Below are positions 1 through 11,012 of a DNA stretch of 64,000 nt, in pieces. Position 1 is the first letter of the stretch; each line of letters starts with the position of its first letter. The position numbers were made by a program, and so were the translations under genes. The notes beneath the pieces are model-generated. The model ran no database searches. It was given only the letters and a program-made list of their open reading frames with translations, and was not told the origin of the DNA. The stretch lies in NCBI GenBank assembly GCA_951394045.1, contig OX595996.1:1798001-1862000 (forward strand), written 5' to 3'. The DNA is from Nitzschia sp. DOCU1. Its lineage: Eukaryota > Bacillariophyta > Bacillariophyceae > Bacillariales > Bacillariaceae.

Positions 1-2160
1 TTAACGCTACTATTCATTTAGTGCTTTGTTATTCATATCCAATCATCATAAAATACAATCTTTTACATGACGTGAAAGAATTTAACATGTAAGACGAATG
101 TGTCAGAGAAGAGACTTACCTGCGTAAATGCTGAGCAGGCTGCAAAATTAGGTTGTTATTGTGTATTCCTATTGCCTGGCCAGTTACAGCAGCTGCAAGT
201 AACCTCTCAATAAGTCTTAAATGGGACAACGTGGCAAGGAGCCACTGTGCCAGCTGATGAAACTCCTAGAATTTAGAAAAATTACAAAATGAGTTGAAAG
301 AAAATACAACCGTGCACTTGAGTATGCCAAATGCAAACGACACACCGCAAACATGCAAAGAATCCCCGCCATCTGATAGTGATACATCTTGCTGTTGCCG
401 TCTCATGACTACAGCAAATCTTTGCAAGATTGCCACATGATGGCAAACTGCACATCCCTCTCAACAATCAGCAGGGAATGATGGAAATGCCGAGAGGCAC
501 AAGAATGAGCAAGATCCCTCCGAACTTGTTGAAGCCACCACTGCAGCACAAAATCCAAGAAGGATTCATCTGCAAGGTGAGAAGGACAGCGTTGTCAGTA
601 ATGATGGCAGTTGCCGTTCGTTCTATCGTTTTGGATTTTCAAGATGTGGAGTTGCAAGCCAGCAGGGATCCAACCTGCTGCTGCTACTGTTGCCAGCGCT
701 GCTTTCAAATCGGCCACCAACAGCAGCAGCCAACAGCAGCAGCAGCAGCAGCAGCCACTATTTTGACCCTGGATTGAATGAAAGTCCAGCATTGTTGTTA
801 TTCTTCTTGTTCAAGTGCCAGCATCCAAGATTTCCTATTACACGAGCGAAATTGCACATTTAAGCCTGCTACACTACTTGCACAGCTGATCGAATGCATG
901 GAATGTTATGCATTCCAACTATTTGTATAATACTAGTTTGTAAATATAGAGTTGAAGTAGCTTTATATGACAGTAGTCCGCTTCACATAAGCACAAATGA
1001 TGGAACCGAGTTTTTTCACTGGTACTAGTATCTACTGCAATCTTGTCAATCTTTCAGCCAATTCAGAATTTACTGGACAGCATGTATGCAGTTGTATACA
1101 CTGTAACAGTGGGCAAAGCCCGAGAGTAGCTACAGTAGCTAGCACGAGAGCAGTATAAATCTGTGAGATATCCAACATGATTTTGTGGCTTCATGTCGAC
1201 GTTGTCTTTTCAGAGGGGTCTTCCATCATACCCCCATGGGAAACAACAAGAAGGTCTTGTACCAGCTTGTGCTTTGTACTGAGTCTAGGGTATTGCATAC
1301 ACATTGCATTTTTTCACGGTATCATACGAACATTGTTCCACATTGGGTTTTCCACAGGATTCTGAAAAGGATGTACAAGGCGTTTGGATTGCAATGGCTG
1401 TGATTTTCTCTGTAGTACAAGAGACTTTCTAACATCATAGAGCTCATACAGCAGGATCTTAAATCCAAGCTCCCTCAAGGAATGGACCAATGATGATAAT
1501 GATAGCTCATGGATTTATAGAACTTAAGAAACAATCGGAGTCTATGGCTCAAGAAGGCAACATACAGAGGTTCGGGGATGGTACCCACCATGCCGTGACC
1601 CCCGAAGTGTAATGCAGTTGGAGGACTGAGGCCCAACATCAATTCAAAAGAGGTGATCAGCAAAGACCTGTTCTGGTGAATTGTGCAATGGTGGTGGTGG
1701 ATCAAAAGACCAAACAATGAACAACCACTCATGTTTAATGAAAGGGAGAAGCACATTGGTGGTAACTGTCGTAAACCCATGGTGGTCTACCTTTGCAACA
1801 AATTATATGATATTGGCAACAATATCCAGCAGAAAATCAAGCCTCATTTCCACCAGACAACCCTAGTATTTGGTGCTCTCCTGCAAAAGAATGCCCAAGT
1901 CAAGGTCAGATCCAGCAATACAGCCCTTAAACACTTTGAGAGTCTATGAGAGAGAGTGGAGAGATTATGGCAAAACGTGAACAATACAAGCAATCTCAAC
2001 GTGCATTCTCCCAAGCGAAAGCAGAAGCAAAGAAAGAATGGCTGTGCAACCGACTCAACGAGGCCGAATGAATGAAACAAGACCCAAGAAACCCATGGCG
2101 AGCAATTTATGAACTTGCCGTGGGACTCTACGGTCACCACCAACCAGCCACATTGATGAA
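1..2160. other. Gene-poor, probably repeat-derived DNA
   Basis: No open frame here shows a recognisable protein or a convincing exon structure. The only clear structure is a CAG-rich microsatellite at about 718-756. The 430-777 plus-strand frame reads through that repeat into poly-Ala and has no other family signal. From about 1680 on, short frames may be decayed upstream parts of the LINE that becomes recognisable after 2200, but I could not align them to any domain. Confidence 0.5.
718..756. repeat. CAG microsatellite
   Basis: A run of CAG triplets, interrupted by CAA. It encodes Gln/Ala-like runs in some frames but lies in no supported gene. Confidence 0.85.
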
Positions 2161-3119
2161 GATGCGAAAAAAAGATGGAACCCTGGGAAGAAGTTCACCA
2201 TTTTTAACTCTTATTACGTCAACAACGCCCCCTTTATTCTGCTCAACAGAGAGGATTTAGAGAAGGCATTGCGACTGATCCAGACGCACTTCCGACGATT
2301 TGGACTTACCATACACTGCAGAGACAAAAGAAATAACAAGGACTCAAAGACCAAAGCTCTCTTTATCCCCGCAGCAAACCACAAGCCCGAACCAGATGAA
2401 ACCAACGACATCATGCTCAACGACCACGAGTACTTTGGCTTCTGCTGCCAGTTTAAATATTTGGGAACCACCTTTGACGACAAACTTGAAGACACCACAG
2501 ATACTAAAAAACAAATTTAAAAAGCAACAGGAGCATTTGCGGTGATGGCCAAATTACTTTGACGACAAACTTGAAGACACCACAGATATTAAAAAACAAA
2601 TTTAAAAAGCAACAGGAGCATTTGCCGTGAGAGCTCGACCACAAGCTCAGGATCCGAGCATATGAAGCCACCGTTCTCAATATTCTCCTCTTCGGCTGCA
2701 AAAGCTGGGCACTAAAAGTGTCTGACCGAAGAAAGCTCAAAACTTGCCACCACCGATTCCTCAGATTAATGCTTGGCATCTCCATCTATGCCGTGAAAGA
2801 CAACCGAATTCGAAATGCAGACGTCTGGGAGGAGCTCGGCTGCTACTCCCTCTCACAGAGCATGGAGCTCAGGCAAGCAAGATGGCTTGAGAAACTCGCA
2901 AGTATGACCGAAACTTGAAACCCCTGCAAAATTCTTGTCACGTGGATGCCCAACCCACGCCCGGTCAGACGTGGATCTGCCCACACTCTCCTCACCCACG
3001 AATTGGGAATGAGCAACGAACTCCAACACTGGATGACAATCGCAAAAAATCACAATGACTGGCGAAACCAACTCGACATCATGAAAGACACATACAAGCC
3101 TTTCAAGCTCCGCCAATGA
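2161..3119 (+). pseudogene. Broken non-LTR (LINE) reverse transcriptase, C-terminal part
   Basis: This is the palm-to-thumb and tail part of a LINE-type reverse transcriptase. The frame from about 2200 reads SYYVNNAPFILLNREDLEKA, the place where LINEs have the catalytic Y-x-D-D; here both Asp are Asn (codons at 2221-2226). It continues through FRRFGLTIH and FKYLGTTFDDKL to a stop at 2518-2520. A second frame, about 2632-2918, holds the typical segment LLFGCKSWALK, SDRRKLKTCHHRFLRLMLGI and WEELGCYSL. A third frame, about 2923-3119, has the LINE tail motif WMPNPRPVRRGSAHTLLTHE and ends with a stop. Several frame changes, an internal 74-bp duplication and the lost catalytic aspartates show that it is dead. 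No 5' part, endonuclease or poly-A tail could be seen. Confidence 0.8.
2472..2630. repeat. 74-bp direct duplication inside the LINE remnant
   Basis: Bases 2472-2545 are repeated at 2557-2630, with two differences seen by eye (gatact/gatatt and gcggtga/gccgtga) and an 11-base spacer. The second copy breaks the reverse transcriptase frame, so it arose after the element lost function. Confidence 0.9.
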
Positions 3120-3225
3120 TGAAAAAAGGACAAGAAAAGATACGATGACCCACATCACACGGAAATGGCCAAAAAAATAGTACTAAACTAGGCGTGCACT
3201 CTTCTTCTTCTCAAGAAAGCAATTA

Positions 3226-3672
3226 GTTGTATGAAAATGTTGAGTACTTCTTTGAGCTGCCAACTATGTGTAGAAGAAAACCTTGCTCTACTTTGAGTAT
3301 CTTGGCAGCAGCCCAAGTCCCTGTTAAACTCACCCAATGAAATTGATGAGGGATGAAAGCACAAAGCTCAGTTTGTTCCTCATCTCTGTACATGTGTAGG
3401 CTAGCACTGATGATCCCTGGTGGGTGAAAAGTAAGATGAGCTGTGAGACTCAAATGGCTGTCCAGTTTGCCATTTATCGTTCCAGCAATTTGGCAAGATA
3501 TCATCATTCCTTTCCAATCGTCCAGGTAGCTGCAACATGGATAAACACCCTTTTTTGCTGCTTTAATAGTAGTAGAGATTTTATGGGAAGTCAAGGGGGC
3601 AGCAATATGTTGTATGAAAATGTTGGTAGTACTTTGAGCTGCCAACTATGTGTAGAAGAAGAACTTGCTCTA
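3226..3672. repeat. Pair of ~65-bp direct repeats
   Basis: 3226-3290 and 3609-3672 share the stretch that begins gttgtatgaaaatgttg, contains tttgagctgccaactatgtg and ends cttgctcta, with small indels. The 320 bases between them hold no recognisable gene. The pair may be the ends of a small non-autonomous element or a local duplication. Confidence 0.75.
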
Positions 3673-3898
3673 GTAGTTCGAGCATGCACAACTCCCTTTT
3701 TAGTAAGCGCTCGGGACGAAGTATGGACGATACGACTCATTGGAACAACACATCAGAGACCCAGCGGTTTTTGGCCACAACGCATTTAGCCTCTGTCCGA
3801 CATGCAGTAGCCTCCGCATTGTCCGATCTTTGGTTCACTTTCAATTTGATGGCGGGGTAAACCTGTAGCTCAATAGCATTATTTGTGGTTGCTGGACC

Positions 3899-5311
3899 AT
3901 GACGTTCAAAAGAAAGAGCTTCATTCCTGCTGGAGTTATAGTGTTTTTTGTTTGGTGCAACAAGAACACCCTTGGTGCCGTCGACAGGGCTACTGGATTC
4001 ACCGCTGCTAACAACAGGGGCTTTTCAGATGTTGGATCGGATAGTTCGTCGAAGAAAATCCTTCGATTCCAGCCGCGAGGTGGGGCGCGTCCTGAGAAAC
4101 AAGCAGACGGATCGCAATCAGTGGTGTGCTCATCCAACAGCTCGGCCCTTGAAGATATATCGCAAGGCGGCTCGATAGTGGAGGGGAAAGATCCACGCGA
4201 CGCGGTCGAAGAAGATGAATCGGGCGACTCGGTGCGCTCCGGCCCCTCTTCCATCGACTCAGACGCCCGGACGACAACTGGACTCGCAGCGGAACTAAGG
4301 TTGCAAGGTAAAGAAGCTCACGACAAGGGAGATTTTGTTGCTGCAGCAGAAATATTTCGGAAGGCTGCAGATGCGCTGTACAGCGAGGATCCACGTGGAG
4401 CCTCAGAGGAACATGCTACGTGCAGATTGCATCAAGCTCTTTGCCATCTCAAGTCGGAAGATTATACGAAATGTTTGGAGGCATGTACCGATGTTCTGGA
4501 AGAATCGGGTGCTCACTCGTCGGCAGTGCGGGCCAGGGCATATCATCGCCGCGCCAAGGCCAAACTGGCCCTAGATGATCAGATCGGAGCTCTTCAAGAC
4601 GCGAGATCAGCGGCATTCTTGGGGGATAGAAAGGCCGTGGCGCTCTATGGCCGTTTGATGCGCGGGAGCTCCTCATTGGCGACCTCAGAAGGAGATTCGG
4701 CGAGCGGAGAATGGCCGACCTCTCCCACCAGTCCCAGTGCTGCGCTTTTCGAGTCGTTACTTTCCAAAAGCTCTGCACCTGTTCAATCAGGAACGAGTCC
4801 GATGAGCTCTTTATTTGGTGCAAATGGCTTTGGAAAGAATGGAATCTTCGATGCTTTGACTTCGGGCAATGCTGCAGGCGAGGGAGGGGTCGCAAAGTCG
4901 TTGTTCAATTCTATGGTGAAGCGTCTCGAGGATGAGAAAACACATACTTCCATCTCAACGTTCCTTCAGGCGACAGACAAAGTCCAGTTGCAGCAGTATG
5001 CTTCGTTGGCCGGTATTTCGATTCCAGAAAGTTACCTGGATCGGATCGAGGGTATTTGCCACGGCATTACTCCCAGAACAATAAAAAGAACGGTGGTGAC
5101 CACGAAGGGTGCAATTTATGCAGCACGCATTCTGCGGCGAATTTCCAGACTTCTGCAGAAATATAAGAGCCTTATCATTGCGCTCGCGCTCTTCCAATGG
5201 ACAAAAAGCGCCATTCTTAGACCCATTCCGATAGATCGAGCCGTCAAGCGATCGACAAAGGCGGCGCTGAAGGACGCAATGAAGGCCAACCGCCCGGGAG
5301 AAAGTCCCTAG
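3899..5311 (+). CDS. TPR-repeat protein with C-terminal membrane anchor
   Basis: A 470-aa single-exon protein. Residues 8-20 are hydrophobic after a basic start (MTFKRKSF), like a signal or targeting peptide. Residues about 40-125 are Ser/Asp-rich and probably disordered. Residues 128-252 contain TPR-type helices: LRLQGKEAHDKGDFVAAAEI, then CRLHQALCHLKSEDYTKCLE, then AYHRRAKAKLALDDQIGALQ. Residues about 421-440 (SLIIALALF) form a likely membrane segment, followed by a basic tail. TPRs serve as protein-docking scaffolds, often for chaperones. The TPR plus C-terminal anchor layout recalls organelle outer-membrane receptors such as OEP61, but only in architecture. The gene is convergent with the minus-strand gene at 5486-6124. 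The first ATG of the frame was used. Confidence 0.75.
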   Translation: MTFKRKSFIPAGVIVFFVWCNKNTLGAVDRATGFTAANNRGFSDVGSDSSSKKILRFQPRGGARPEKQADGSQSVVCSSNSSALEDISQGGSIVEGKDPRDAVEEDESGDSVRSGPSSIDSDARTTTGLAAELRLQGKEAHDKGDFVAAAEIFRKAADALYSEDPRGASEEHATCRLHQALCHLKSEDYTKCLEACTDVLEESGAHSSAVRARAYHRRAKAKLALDDQIGALQDARSAAFLGDRKAVALYGRLMRGSSSLATSEGDSASGEWPTSPTSPSAALFESLLSKSSAPVQSGTSPMSSLFGANGFGKNGIFDALTSGNAAGEGGVAKSLFNSMVKRLEDEKTHTSISTFLQATDKVQLQQYASLAGISIPESYLDRIEGICHGITPRTIKRTVVTTKGAIYAARILRRISRLLQKYKSLIIALALFQWTKSAILRPIPIDRAVKRSTKAALKDAMKANRPGESP

Positions 5312-5485
5312 ACGAAAGGATTTCCACTGTGTAGCACAGAGAAGCGCACGTGGACCAAACATCGGGACAATTACGCGTCATAGTAGCCAGCGTAGACTAA
5401 ACAACTAGATGCTCGGCCGATAATCATGTACCCTTCGCAGATGATGTCGCTATTAACATTATGAACATAAGAGCTGCGCACGTCC

Positions 5486-6124
5486 TCATGCCGCCGCAGC
5501 AATCGTTTGACTCCCAAGTATTTGCAAGTTTAAACAGAAATCGCCACGGTCCTCCACTTCAATCTCTTCACAAGACGATAAAGTCATCGCCAAGCGTTGA
5601 AGGCATTCCAAGGACGCCTGCTGCATCGACAACTCCGAAAATATGCAGGCTTGATTGTTGGAGATGGCCATGGCTAACATCTGCCAATGCCTGCTCGGTG
5701 GCTCGCTGTCAACTCGCTGTTGCACCTTCCCATATAGATCATGCGCCATTTCCATAAACAGCCGTCCTTTTTCTCCCAGCCTTGTCCCCAAAATACTACA
5801 GCTCAGAGCAAGGTTAAACCATATAGCCCATGCAAATCCGCACGGACACAGGTCGTTTACTTCCTCGATGGAGCAAGGTGATGAAATAGTGAGCGCCCTC
5901 AAGAAAAGAAAAGCGCATCCTTCTTTTCTTATCGAAGACGAATGATCATAATTTCTCCAGTGAAACTGAAAAGCTTGGGCTCCTGTTGAAATGTGACGGT
6001 GATTTTCGATCAGGAGCATCGTAATGTTGGCGGCCTTCGACAGGGACTGGAAGGCCGACACCGAGTCGCCTCGTTCCAGCTCTTGGACTCCGCGATTGTT
6101 GAGTTCGATAGCGCTTTGGTTCAT
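5486..6124 (-). CDS. TPR-like protein of unknown function
   Basis: A 212-aa single-exon ORF. The start (ELNNRGVQELERGDSVSAFQ) has the helix-turn-helix spacing of a TPR. Two later segments, about residues 101-135 (WFNLALSCSILGTRL) and 152-180 (AISNNQACIFSELSMQQASL), read as further degenerate TPR helices. The N-N-x-G/A and NLAL patterns recur in short TPR-like proteins that I know as numerous in diatoms, but their role is not known to me. The gene ends 175 bases from the converging TPR gene at 3899-5311. It has no signal peptide or membrane segment. Confidence 0.6.
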   Translation of the reverse strand: MNQSAIELNNRGVQELERGDSVSAFQSLSKAANITMLLIENHRHISTGAQAFQFHWRNYDHSSSIRKEGCAFLFLRALTISSPCSIEEVNDLCPCGFAWAIWFNLALSCSILGTRLGEKGRLFMEMAHDLYGKVQQRVDSEPPSRHWQMLAMAISNNQACIFSELSMQQASLECLQRLAMTLSSCEEIEVEDRGDFCLNLQILGSQTIAAAA

Positions 6125-7010
6125 CCTTTCTGTATTTGTTTGATGAGAACAATTGAGTCGAGATTATGCTATTACTACCCGTAGGCCGAGATTGTTCCGA
6201 AAGGGGGTTGCGTTTGTTTTGTGATGATTTTGAAATCCTCCACCTCCCGCCACCGCCACGTAGAGCCCTTAAGGTGATCGGACTTTTTGATATTTTTCAC
6301 TTAGAGTCGGTTTCGATTCTACGACCAAATTGACGGTCGGATAAATAACATTCTTATCTCCGGATTTTGTCATCTCGATTGCGTTTTCTCATCATTTTCG
6401 CAATAAAAATCGTCTCTCCATCACTTCTCTTCTTTCACTTTTTTCTCAATTACAGTTGAAGAAGCTAAATGGTGGAAAATAATAGGGGAGGTGACCAGAC
6501 GCTTGATGCTTCAAAACGGGTCAATTCGCTGCTTGCTGACGCATATACTTTAAGTAGGCTTCTAATCAAAATTCTCCTAGAAACGCCTTTGGATATTTCT
6601 TTCGTGTGAAACTTCACGTCGGCATGAAAGACGGAGAAACCTCTATGGGGAGAACGTGGCGACCAAAGTAAAATGTAAGTGCGCGAACGGCAGAGTCTCT
6701 AATCCACTTATGTATGTTTATACTCATAAAGCATAGCTAATTCAATCTCGAGCCAGCGCAAATAGTGTCTGTGGGGTGGTCGGCGGCCTCGGCGTCGGCA
6801 CCATTGGCTGTCCTGCACCCAAAATGGGAGGACATGTAATTGTTGCTCACGGAAAGTCTCTAGAGTTTGGAGTTGACGACCTCTATCCATGGGTTGTCCC
6901 TGTCATTGAGCGCGGCCCCACTCTTTATCTGTCTCCAAGTAGATACAAGCGTTGACTAACATGACAATGTTATGAAAAGCTGAAGCGTTAGTGTTCCCTG
7001 CACCTAAACA
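6125..7010. other. Intergenic region between divergent genes
   Basis: This holds the upstream regions of the minus-strand TPR-like gene and the plus-strand inositol kinase gene. It is pyrimidine-rich around 6360-6450. No RNA gene, repeat or plausible exon was recognised. Confidence 0.5.
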
Positions 7011-8543
7011 ATGCCTGAAACGGACGAAACGAACCCGGCGAATCCCTGCATCTGGGAAGACCAGGACAGCGTGGCGGGAAACAATGATCCCGATAACGAC
7101 AACGACTATGACAACCATAGTTGCAGGTCGAATCAGTGGCAACACGACCCCATAGTGGTGGCGTACGCGTTTGGACCCAAGAAAATGAAATCCATGGGAA
7201 TGGTAATGGCAGAAGCCAGCCGAGTTCCCGTGATACAGGAAGTCGAAGAGTTCACGGACATCGAGCAAGTGTCCCACGTTGGGAAAAGTATCAAGGCGAG
7301 CTGGAATCACTGCGATCCAGAAACCGTGACGGTGACCTTGACAAGGGCGGCTTTAAGAGACTTGGAGCCAGCGTCTGCACACCAACCGTCCACGATTATC
7401 TCGCTTGGAAACTCTAGTGAAACCAACCTGAAGCACATCGTCAGATATTTTCGCTCGTCGTGCTCTTCCGCGGCCTCGATGAGTGAGACAACGGTGTCGA
7501 CACCCACGACAACCACGACAGTCAATTCTTCAAACAAGCACTCGGGCACAAGATCGCCTGTCAGGATTTCCTTTGTACCGTTGGACCCCGATATTCCCTT
7601 GGAAGAGCAACACGGAGGGCATTTCGATCTGATCCTTCACAAACTTACAGAAGATATCCTCACGTGCTCTCTCAATGATCAAAACAATGAAGCAGCACTG
7701 CAGCGGGTGCTATCACTCAAGAGATACCAGGAGTGTGTCAACCCAGGGTGCTGCCTGGTTGACGATCCTTCTAATGTTCAGACGCTAATGAGCAGATCAG
7801 ATATCGCCAAAGTTCTTCAAAAGTCCCTAGGGACGTTGAGGTCTGCAAGTGGTGTGCGTGTCAGGGCACCAAAGTTCGTGGTTGTGGACTCAAGTCTCAA
7901 GCTAGATGAGATCCCACAACAATTGATGGACAGATGCATGACCGCGCCTCTCATTGTGAAGCCTTTGGTGGCTGCTGGCACGAAAGAGTCTCATTTCATG
8001 ACAATTATTTTGAAAAGTCATGCTGTCGCGAACCTTACCCCGGGATGCATTATCCAAGAATATGTTAATCACGACGCCACGCTTTACAAAGTCTACGTCT
8101 TGGGCAAAAACGTCTACGTATACGAACGGCCATCATTACCGAATTTACCGCCAACAGACAAGCTGGAAAACGTTCCTGCTTTCGTGAAATTCGACTCTCA
8201 AAGGCCGTACCCTAGAATACAGGATTTTGGGATTTCATTGAAGGATCCGTCTGATAATATATTTGCGGATAGGCACCTGGACGCCGACAACGCAGACCGC
8301 TCTGCCCCTGGTACTGGGTCGCCGATCACGGCCGAAGAAGTTAGCCCTCTTGTGGAAGGCTTACGCCAGGCGTTTGGCCTGGAACTATTCGGTTTCGACA
8401 TTCTGGTATCGCAAGAAAAAGGGGAGTGGCTGGTGGTGGATGTCAATTATTTTCCCTCGTACAAGGAAGTTCCCAACTTTCCTTCTCTTCTGGCTCATTA
8501 CTTAACGCAGAGAGTGCTGACTCAGCGAAGATTACAGAGCTAA
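7011..8543 (+). CDS. ITPK1: Inositol-tetrakisphosphate 1-kinase-like (ATP-grasp)
   Basis: A 510-aa single-exon protein of the inositol 1,3,4-trisphosphate 5/6-kinase family. These ATP-grasp enzymes phosphorylate inositol polyphosphates on the way to IP5 and IP6 (phytate) and act in the cytosol or nucleus. The diagnostic part is C-terminal: APLIVKPLVAAGTKESHFM from about residue 311, IIQEYVNHDATLYKVYVLG near 346, the RPYPRIQDFG stretch, GLELFGFDILV near 460, and the metal-binding VDVNYFPSYKEVPNF near 476, close to the family's D-x-N-x-F-P-S-Y-K. Family members are usually 320-415 aa; the first ~170 residues here are an extra Thr/Ser-rich region. The first ATG was used. Which inositol phosphate is the substrate cannot be told from sequence. 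Confidence 0.9.
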   Translation: MPETDETNPANPCIWEDQDSVAGNNDPDNDNDYDNHSCRSNQWQHDPIVVAYAFGPKKMKSMGMVMAEASRVPVIQEVEEFTDIEQVSHVGKSIKASWNHCDPETVTVTLTRAALRDLEPASAHQPSTIISLGNSSETNLKHIVRYFRSSCSSAASMSETTVSTPTTTTTVNSSNKHSGTRSPVRISFVPLDPDIPLEEQHGGHFDLILHKLTEDILTCSLNDQNNEAALQRVLSLKRYQECVNPGCCLVDDPSNVQTLMSRSDIAKVLQKSLGTLRSASGVRVRAPKFVVVDSSLKLDEIPQQLMDRCMTAPLIVKPLVAAGTKESHFMTIILKSHAVANLTPGCIIQEYVNHDATLYKVYVLGKNVYVYERPSLPNLPPTDKLENVPAFVKFDSQRPYPRIQDFGISLKDPSDNIFADRHLDADNADRSAPGTGSPITAEEVSPLVEGLRQAFGLELFGFDILVSQEKGEWLVVDVNYFPSYKEVPNFPSLLAHYLTQRVLTQRRLQS

Positions 8544-9427
8544 CCAATTCGGGGATGGTTGGGCCATTCGACTCATAGCGAATTAGTAGCACCTTTTACA
8601 AATCTGCACCTCATTCTTTACTCCGATGGGTGGCTTCACCCGAACCGAGTGATCCCACTATGAGTGGACCAGACGCTCCACCGGCATCCCGACATTTCCG
8701 TTGGTTGGGAAGGCTGGCATTTGATTCCCTGCAAGTAAGTGGTCATCGAGCCATTTACGGTGGCTTTTCTGTCTTGTCCGCCGACGCGCCAAAAACCGTC
8801 AACTGGTAGAGGGCCCTTAATTATTAACGAAGGATCACCGCCAGAGCAAATCAAACAAGAACTAAGCACAAAGTCGCATCTTCACAACATGGAAATGTTG
8901 GTTCTGTTCTTCGTTGTTTGGTTTAGAACGGTATTAATAGTTACTAGGCAATTGGAGGACAGACTAAAAATTGCAAAACATTATTCTCCTGCGAGGATTC
9001 GAACCTCGGATGCTTGATTCAAAGTCAAGAGTGATAACCACTTCACTACAGGAGAACCAGCACAAAATTGGTTATTTTATTGGTATATAAATTCTAATTA
9101 ATTTAATTTCGAGCAATTGGACGAGAAATCGACTATCCCGTTCTTCTCTGCCAACATGTGCTGCCATGCTACCGTACTATGTACTATCACCAGGAACATG
9201 ATGAATGCAGCAGACCGGCTGCTGCGCGAGAAGAAGCAAATAAAAAACCCTGGCTTCTCCTATCTTCTTTCACCTCGTGGCAAGAACTTGACGAATATGT
9301 ACGATAGCACTCGAAGCACCTTGCTCTTGGTTGCACTCGATAGATGCTGCAACTTGCACGCGCTCATTCTCGTCGCGGCAATACCGATAGAGTGAGAGTC
9401 GTTCTGATTGCCGGAACAACTGGGGTG
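8544..9427. other. Intergenic region holding the tRNA gene
   Basis: Apart from tRNA-Gln at 8984-9055 I see no supported gene. The small frames at 8636-8869, 8739-9017 (which runs into the tRNA) and 9117-9395 show no family signal. Confidence 0.5.
8984..9055 (-). tRNA. tRNA-Gln (anticodon UUG)
   Basis: The minus strand folds as a full cloverleaf of 72 nt. The acceptor is TCTCCTG with CAGGAGA and discriminator A. The D stem is GTGA/TCAC, the anticodon stem CTTGA/TCAAG with loop CTTTGAA (anticodon TTG, reads CAA), and the T arm CGAGG-TTCGAAT-CCTCG. There is no intron and CCA is not encoded, as in eukaryotes. The GGTTCGAATCC box B is intact. Confidence 0.95.
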
Positions 9428-9790
9428 TCAAAACTGATGTGCCCTCGCAGAAAGTGCTGCCTCTTCAAAACTCTGGATTTTCAGTAGATTCATCCAAAGA
9501 TTCGACTCTTCTGGTATAAAGGTCTGATCGCTCGGGAGGCCTTCTCCGCGCTCGGGAGAATACGTCACACTTTCTTCGTGGTGTGCCTGCTTGGAATCAT
9601 GTGATATTTTCGATAGCATCACGGGTCCAACACTTTGGACCGGCAATTTGGCCCACCAACTCCGATCCGATAGCAGAACTCGTTGCTGTAGTTGAACTGG
9701 CGTCCTGCTGCCTCCTCCCAGCAGAAATTGCAGTGCTGTCTGCGAATTCTCAAGCGATGCTGGTGTATTGGTTGAGGGCTGGAGACACAT
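9428..9790 (-). CDS. Possible small hypothetical protein
   Basis: A 120-aa minus-strand ORF with a normal-looking composition. It contains ALQFLLGGGSRTPVQLQQRV and a Leu/Glu-rich C-terminus. I do not recognise the family. It would start only 27 bases from the divergent ankyrin gene start at 9818, which is tight but possible here. It could equally be chance frame in the ankyrin gene's 5' region. Confidence 0.35.
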   Translation of the reverse strand: MCLQPSTNTPASLENSQTALQFLLGGGSRTPVQLQQRVLLSDRSWWAKLPVQSVGPVMLSKISHDSKQAHHEESVTYSPERGEGLPSDQTFIPEESNLWMNLLKIQSFEEAALSARAHQF

Positions 9791-9817
9791 CTATCTGCCG
9801 TCTATAGTTCAAATACA

Positions 9818-11012
9818 ATGGGAGGTACTCATTCGATGGATGAGGCAGCGAGCAACCCACCTGCCCTTTTGCTTCCTCGCATCCTCGAGGCGGAAGTAGT
9901 AGATTGGGCATTAGTCCGAGAATGCATTCGTAGTTGCCCAGATCAATGCAGCATGTATTGCCACGGCGCAGAGCCTAGTTTATTGTTGCGTGCTATCAGA
10001 CGTTCGGCGCCGGTGGATGTTGTAGAACTTATGCTCACACATGACGAGGATGCAAAGGATCAAATCTCGCTTACAGGGGAAACAATTCTTCATGCTGCAT
10101 GCCATGATCCTGACACGGTGAGCCTCCTTATCAAGCGGTGTCCAGAACAGGCATCGTTGAGCGACGAACTCGGACGCCTGCCTTTGCACATGTCAACTAA
10201 TTCTGAAGCTGCAAGGCAGCTGATTCGGTGTTACCCAAAAGCCTTGCTTTGTAGATCCGGTCCATGGGGTGGCATTCCCTTGCATCATGCATTGAAACGG
10301 CAGCAGCTGAATCCCGATCTATTACGAATATTAAGCGACAGAGAGGCAAACCTAGAACGATGCGGGGGCGTTTTCTGCAGGGACAAGAGAGGAAGAACAC
10401 CACTGCGGCTACTTTTGGATAGCTTGGAGGTGGAGTTTGCGGACGAATTGTGGGATGTGTTGCATGAATGGATTTGCCGCTTACAGAACGAGGGCCGAGA
10501 CTTGCATGCTTTTATAGAGCACGGGTGCACCAAGTCACTAAAATTGATGGAAAAGGCCCTCAAGAAATTCCCTGATCAGATTCTGAAGCGAGACAAATTT
10601 GGAAGAACACCTCTCCACGTCGCTGCCTGGAATGGTCAGGTCGACGCGGATGCCCTTGAAGCATTAATGCGGGCCAATCCTCGGGCTCCCCGCATGACAG
10701 GTAAGTCGCAAATCAGACCGCACCGGCAACTTCCTTTGCGAGCTATCAATCTCATCCATGTATTCGATCTGTTCCACAAAAGACAACCAGGGCCGTCTTC
10801 CTATCGACATTGCGGCAGAGGGAATGGACACGATGCCCCACTGTTTGGCACTTTTGATGAAAGGGGAACCGCGCGCGGTAAACACTAGGGATCTCATGAA
10901 TGGGTATTACCCCTTCTTGACCAGCGCCCTCTCACCGCAGGAAAATGCTACGAACACCTACTTTCTGCTTCGAGCTCGGCCCGAGGTTCTGTCGTATTAT
11001 CACACACCCTGA
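9818..11012 (+). CDS. Ankyrin-repeat protein (2 exons)
   Basis: Joined from exon 1 (9818-10700) and exon 2 (10783-11012), giving 370 aa. The 82-nt intron starts GTAAGT at 10701 and ends AG at 10782; the split codon G|AC restores the repeat text TDNQGRLPIDIAAEG, which supports the join. Ankyrin-type repeats appear as SLTGETILHAACHDPDTVSL (about residue 86), DELGRLPLHMSTNSEAARQL, WGGIPLHHALKRQQLNPDLL, DKRGRTPLRLLLDSL, DKFGRTPLHVAAWNG (about residue 262) and the exon-spanning DNQGRLPIDIA. Ankyrin repeats bind partner proteins; no enzyme domain, signal peptide or membrane segment is visible, so the role is unknown. The gene converges with the MPP alpha gene, with 144 bases between stop codons. 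Confidence 0.8.

Noticed and set aside
430..777. 115-aa ORF with CCCYCC and poly-Ala text
   Set aside because: Its apparent motifs come from the CAG microsatellite; no conserved domain or exon structure.
8739..9017. 92-aa plus-strand ORF
   Set aside because: It runs through the tRNA-Gln gene and has no recognisable domain.
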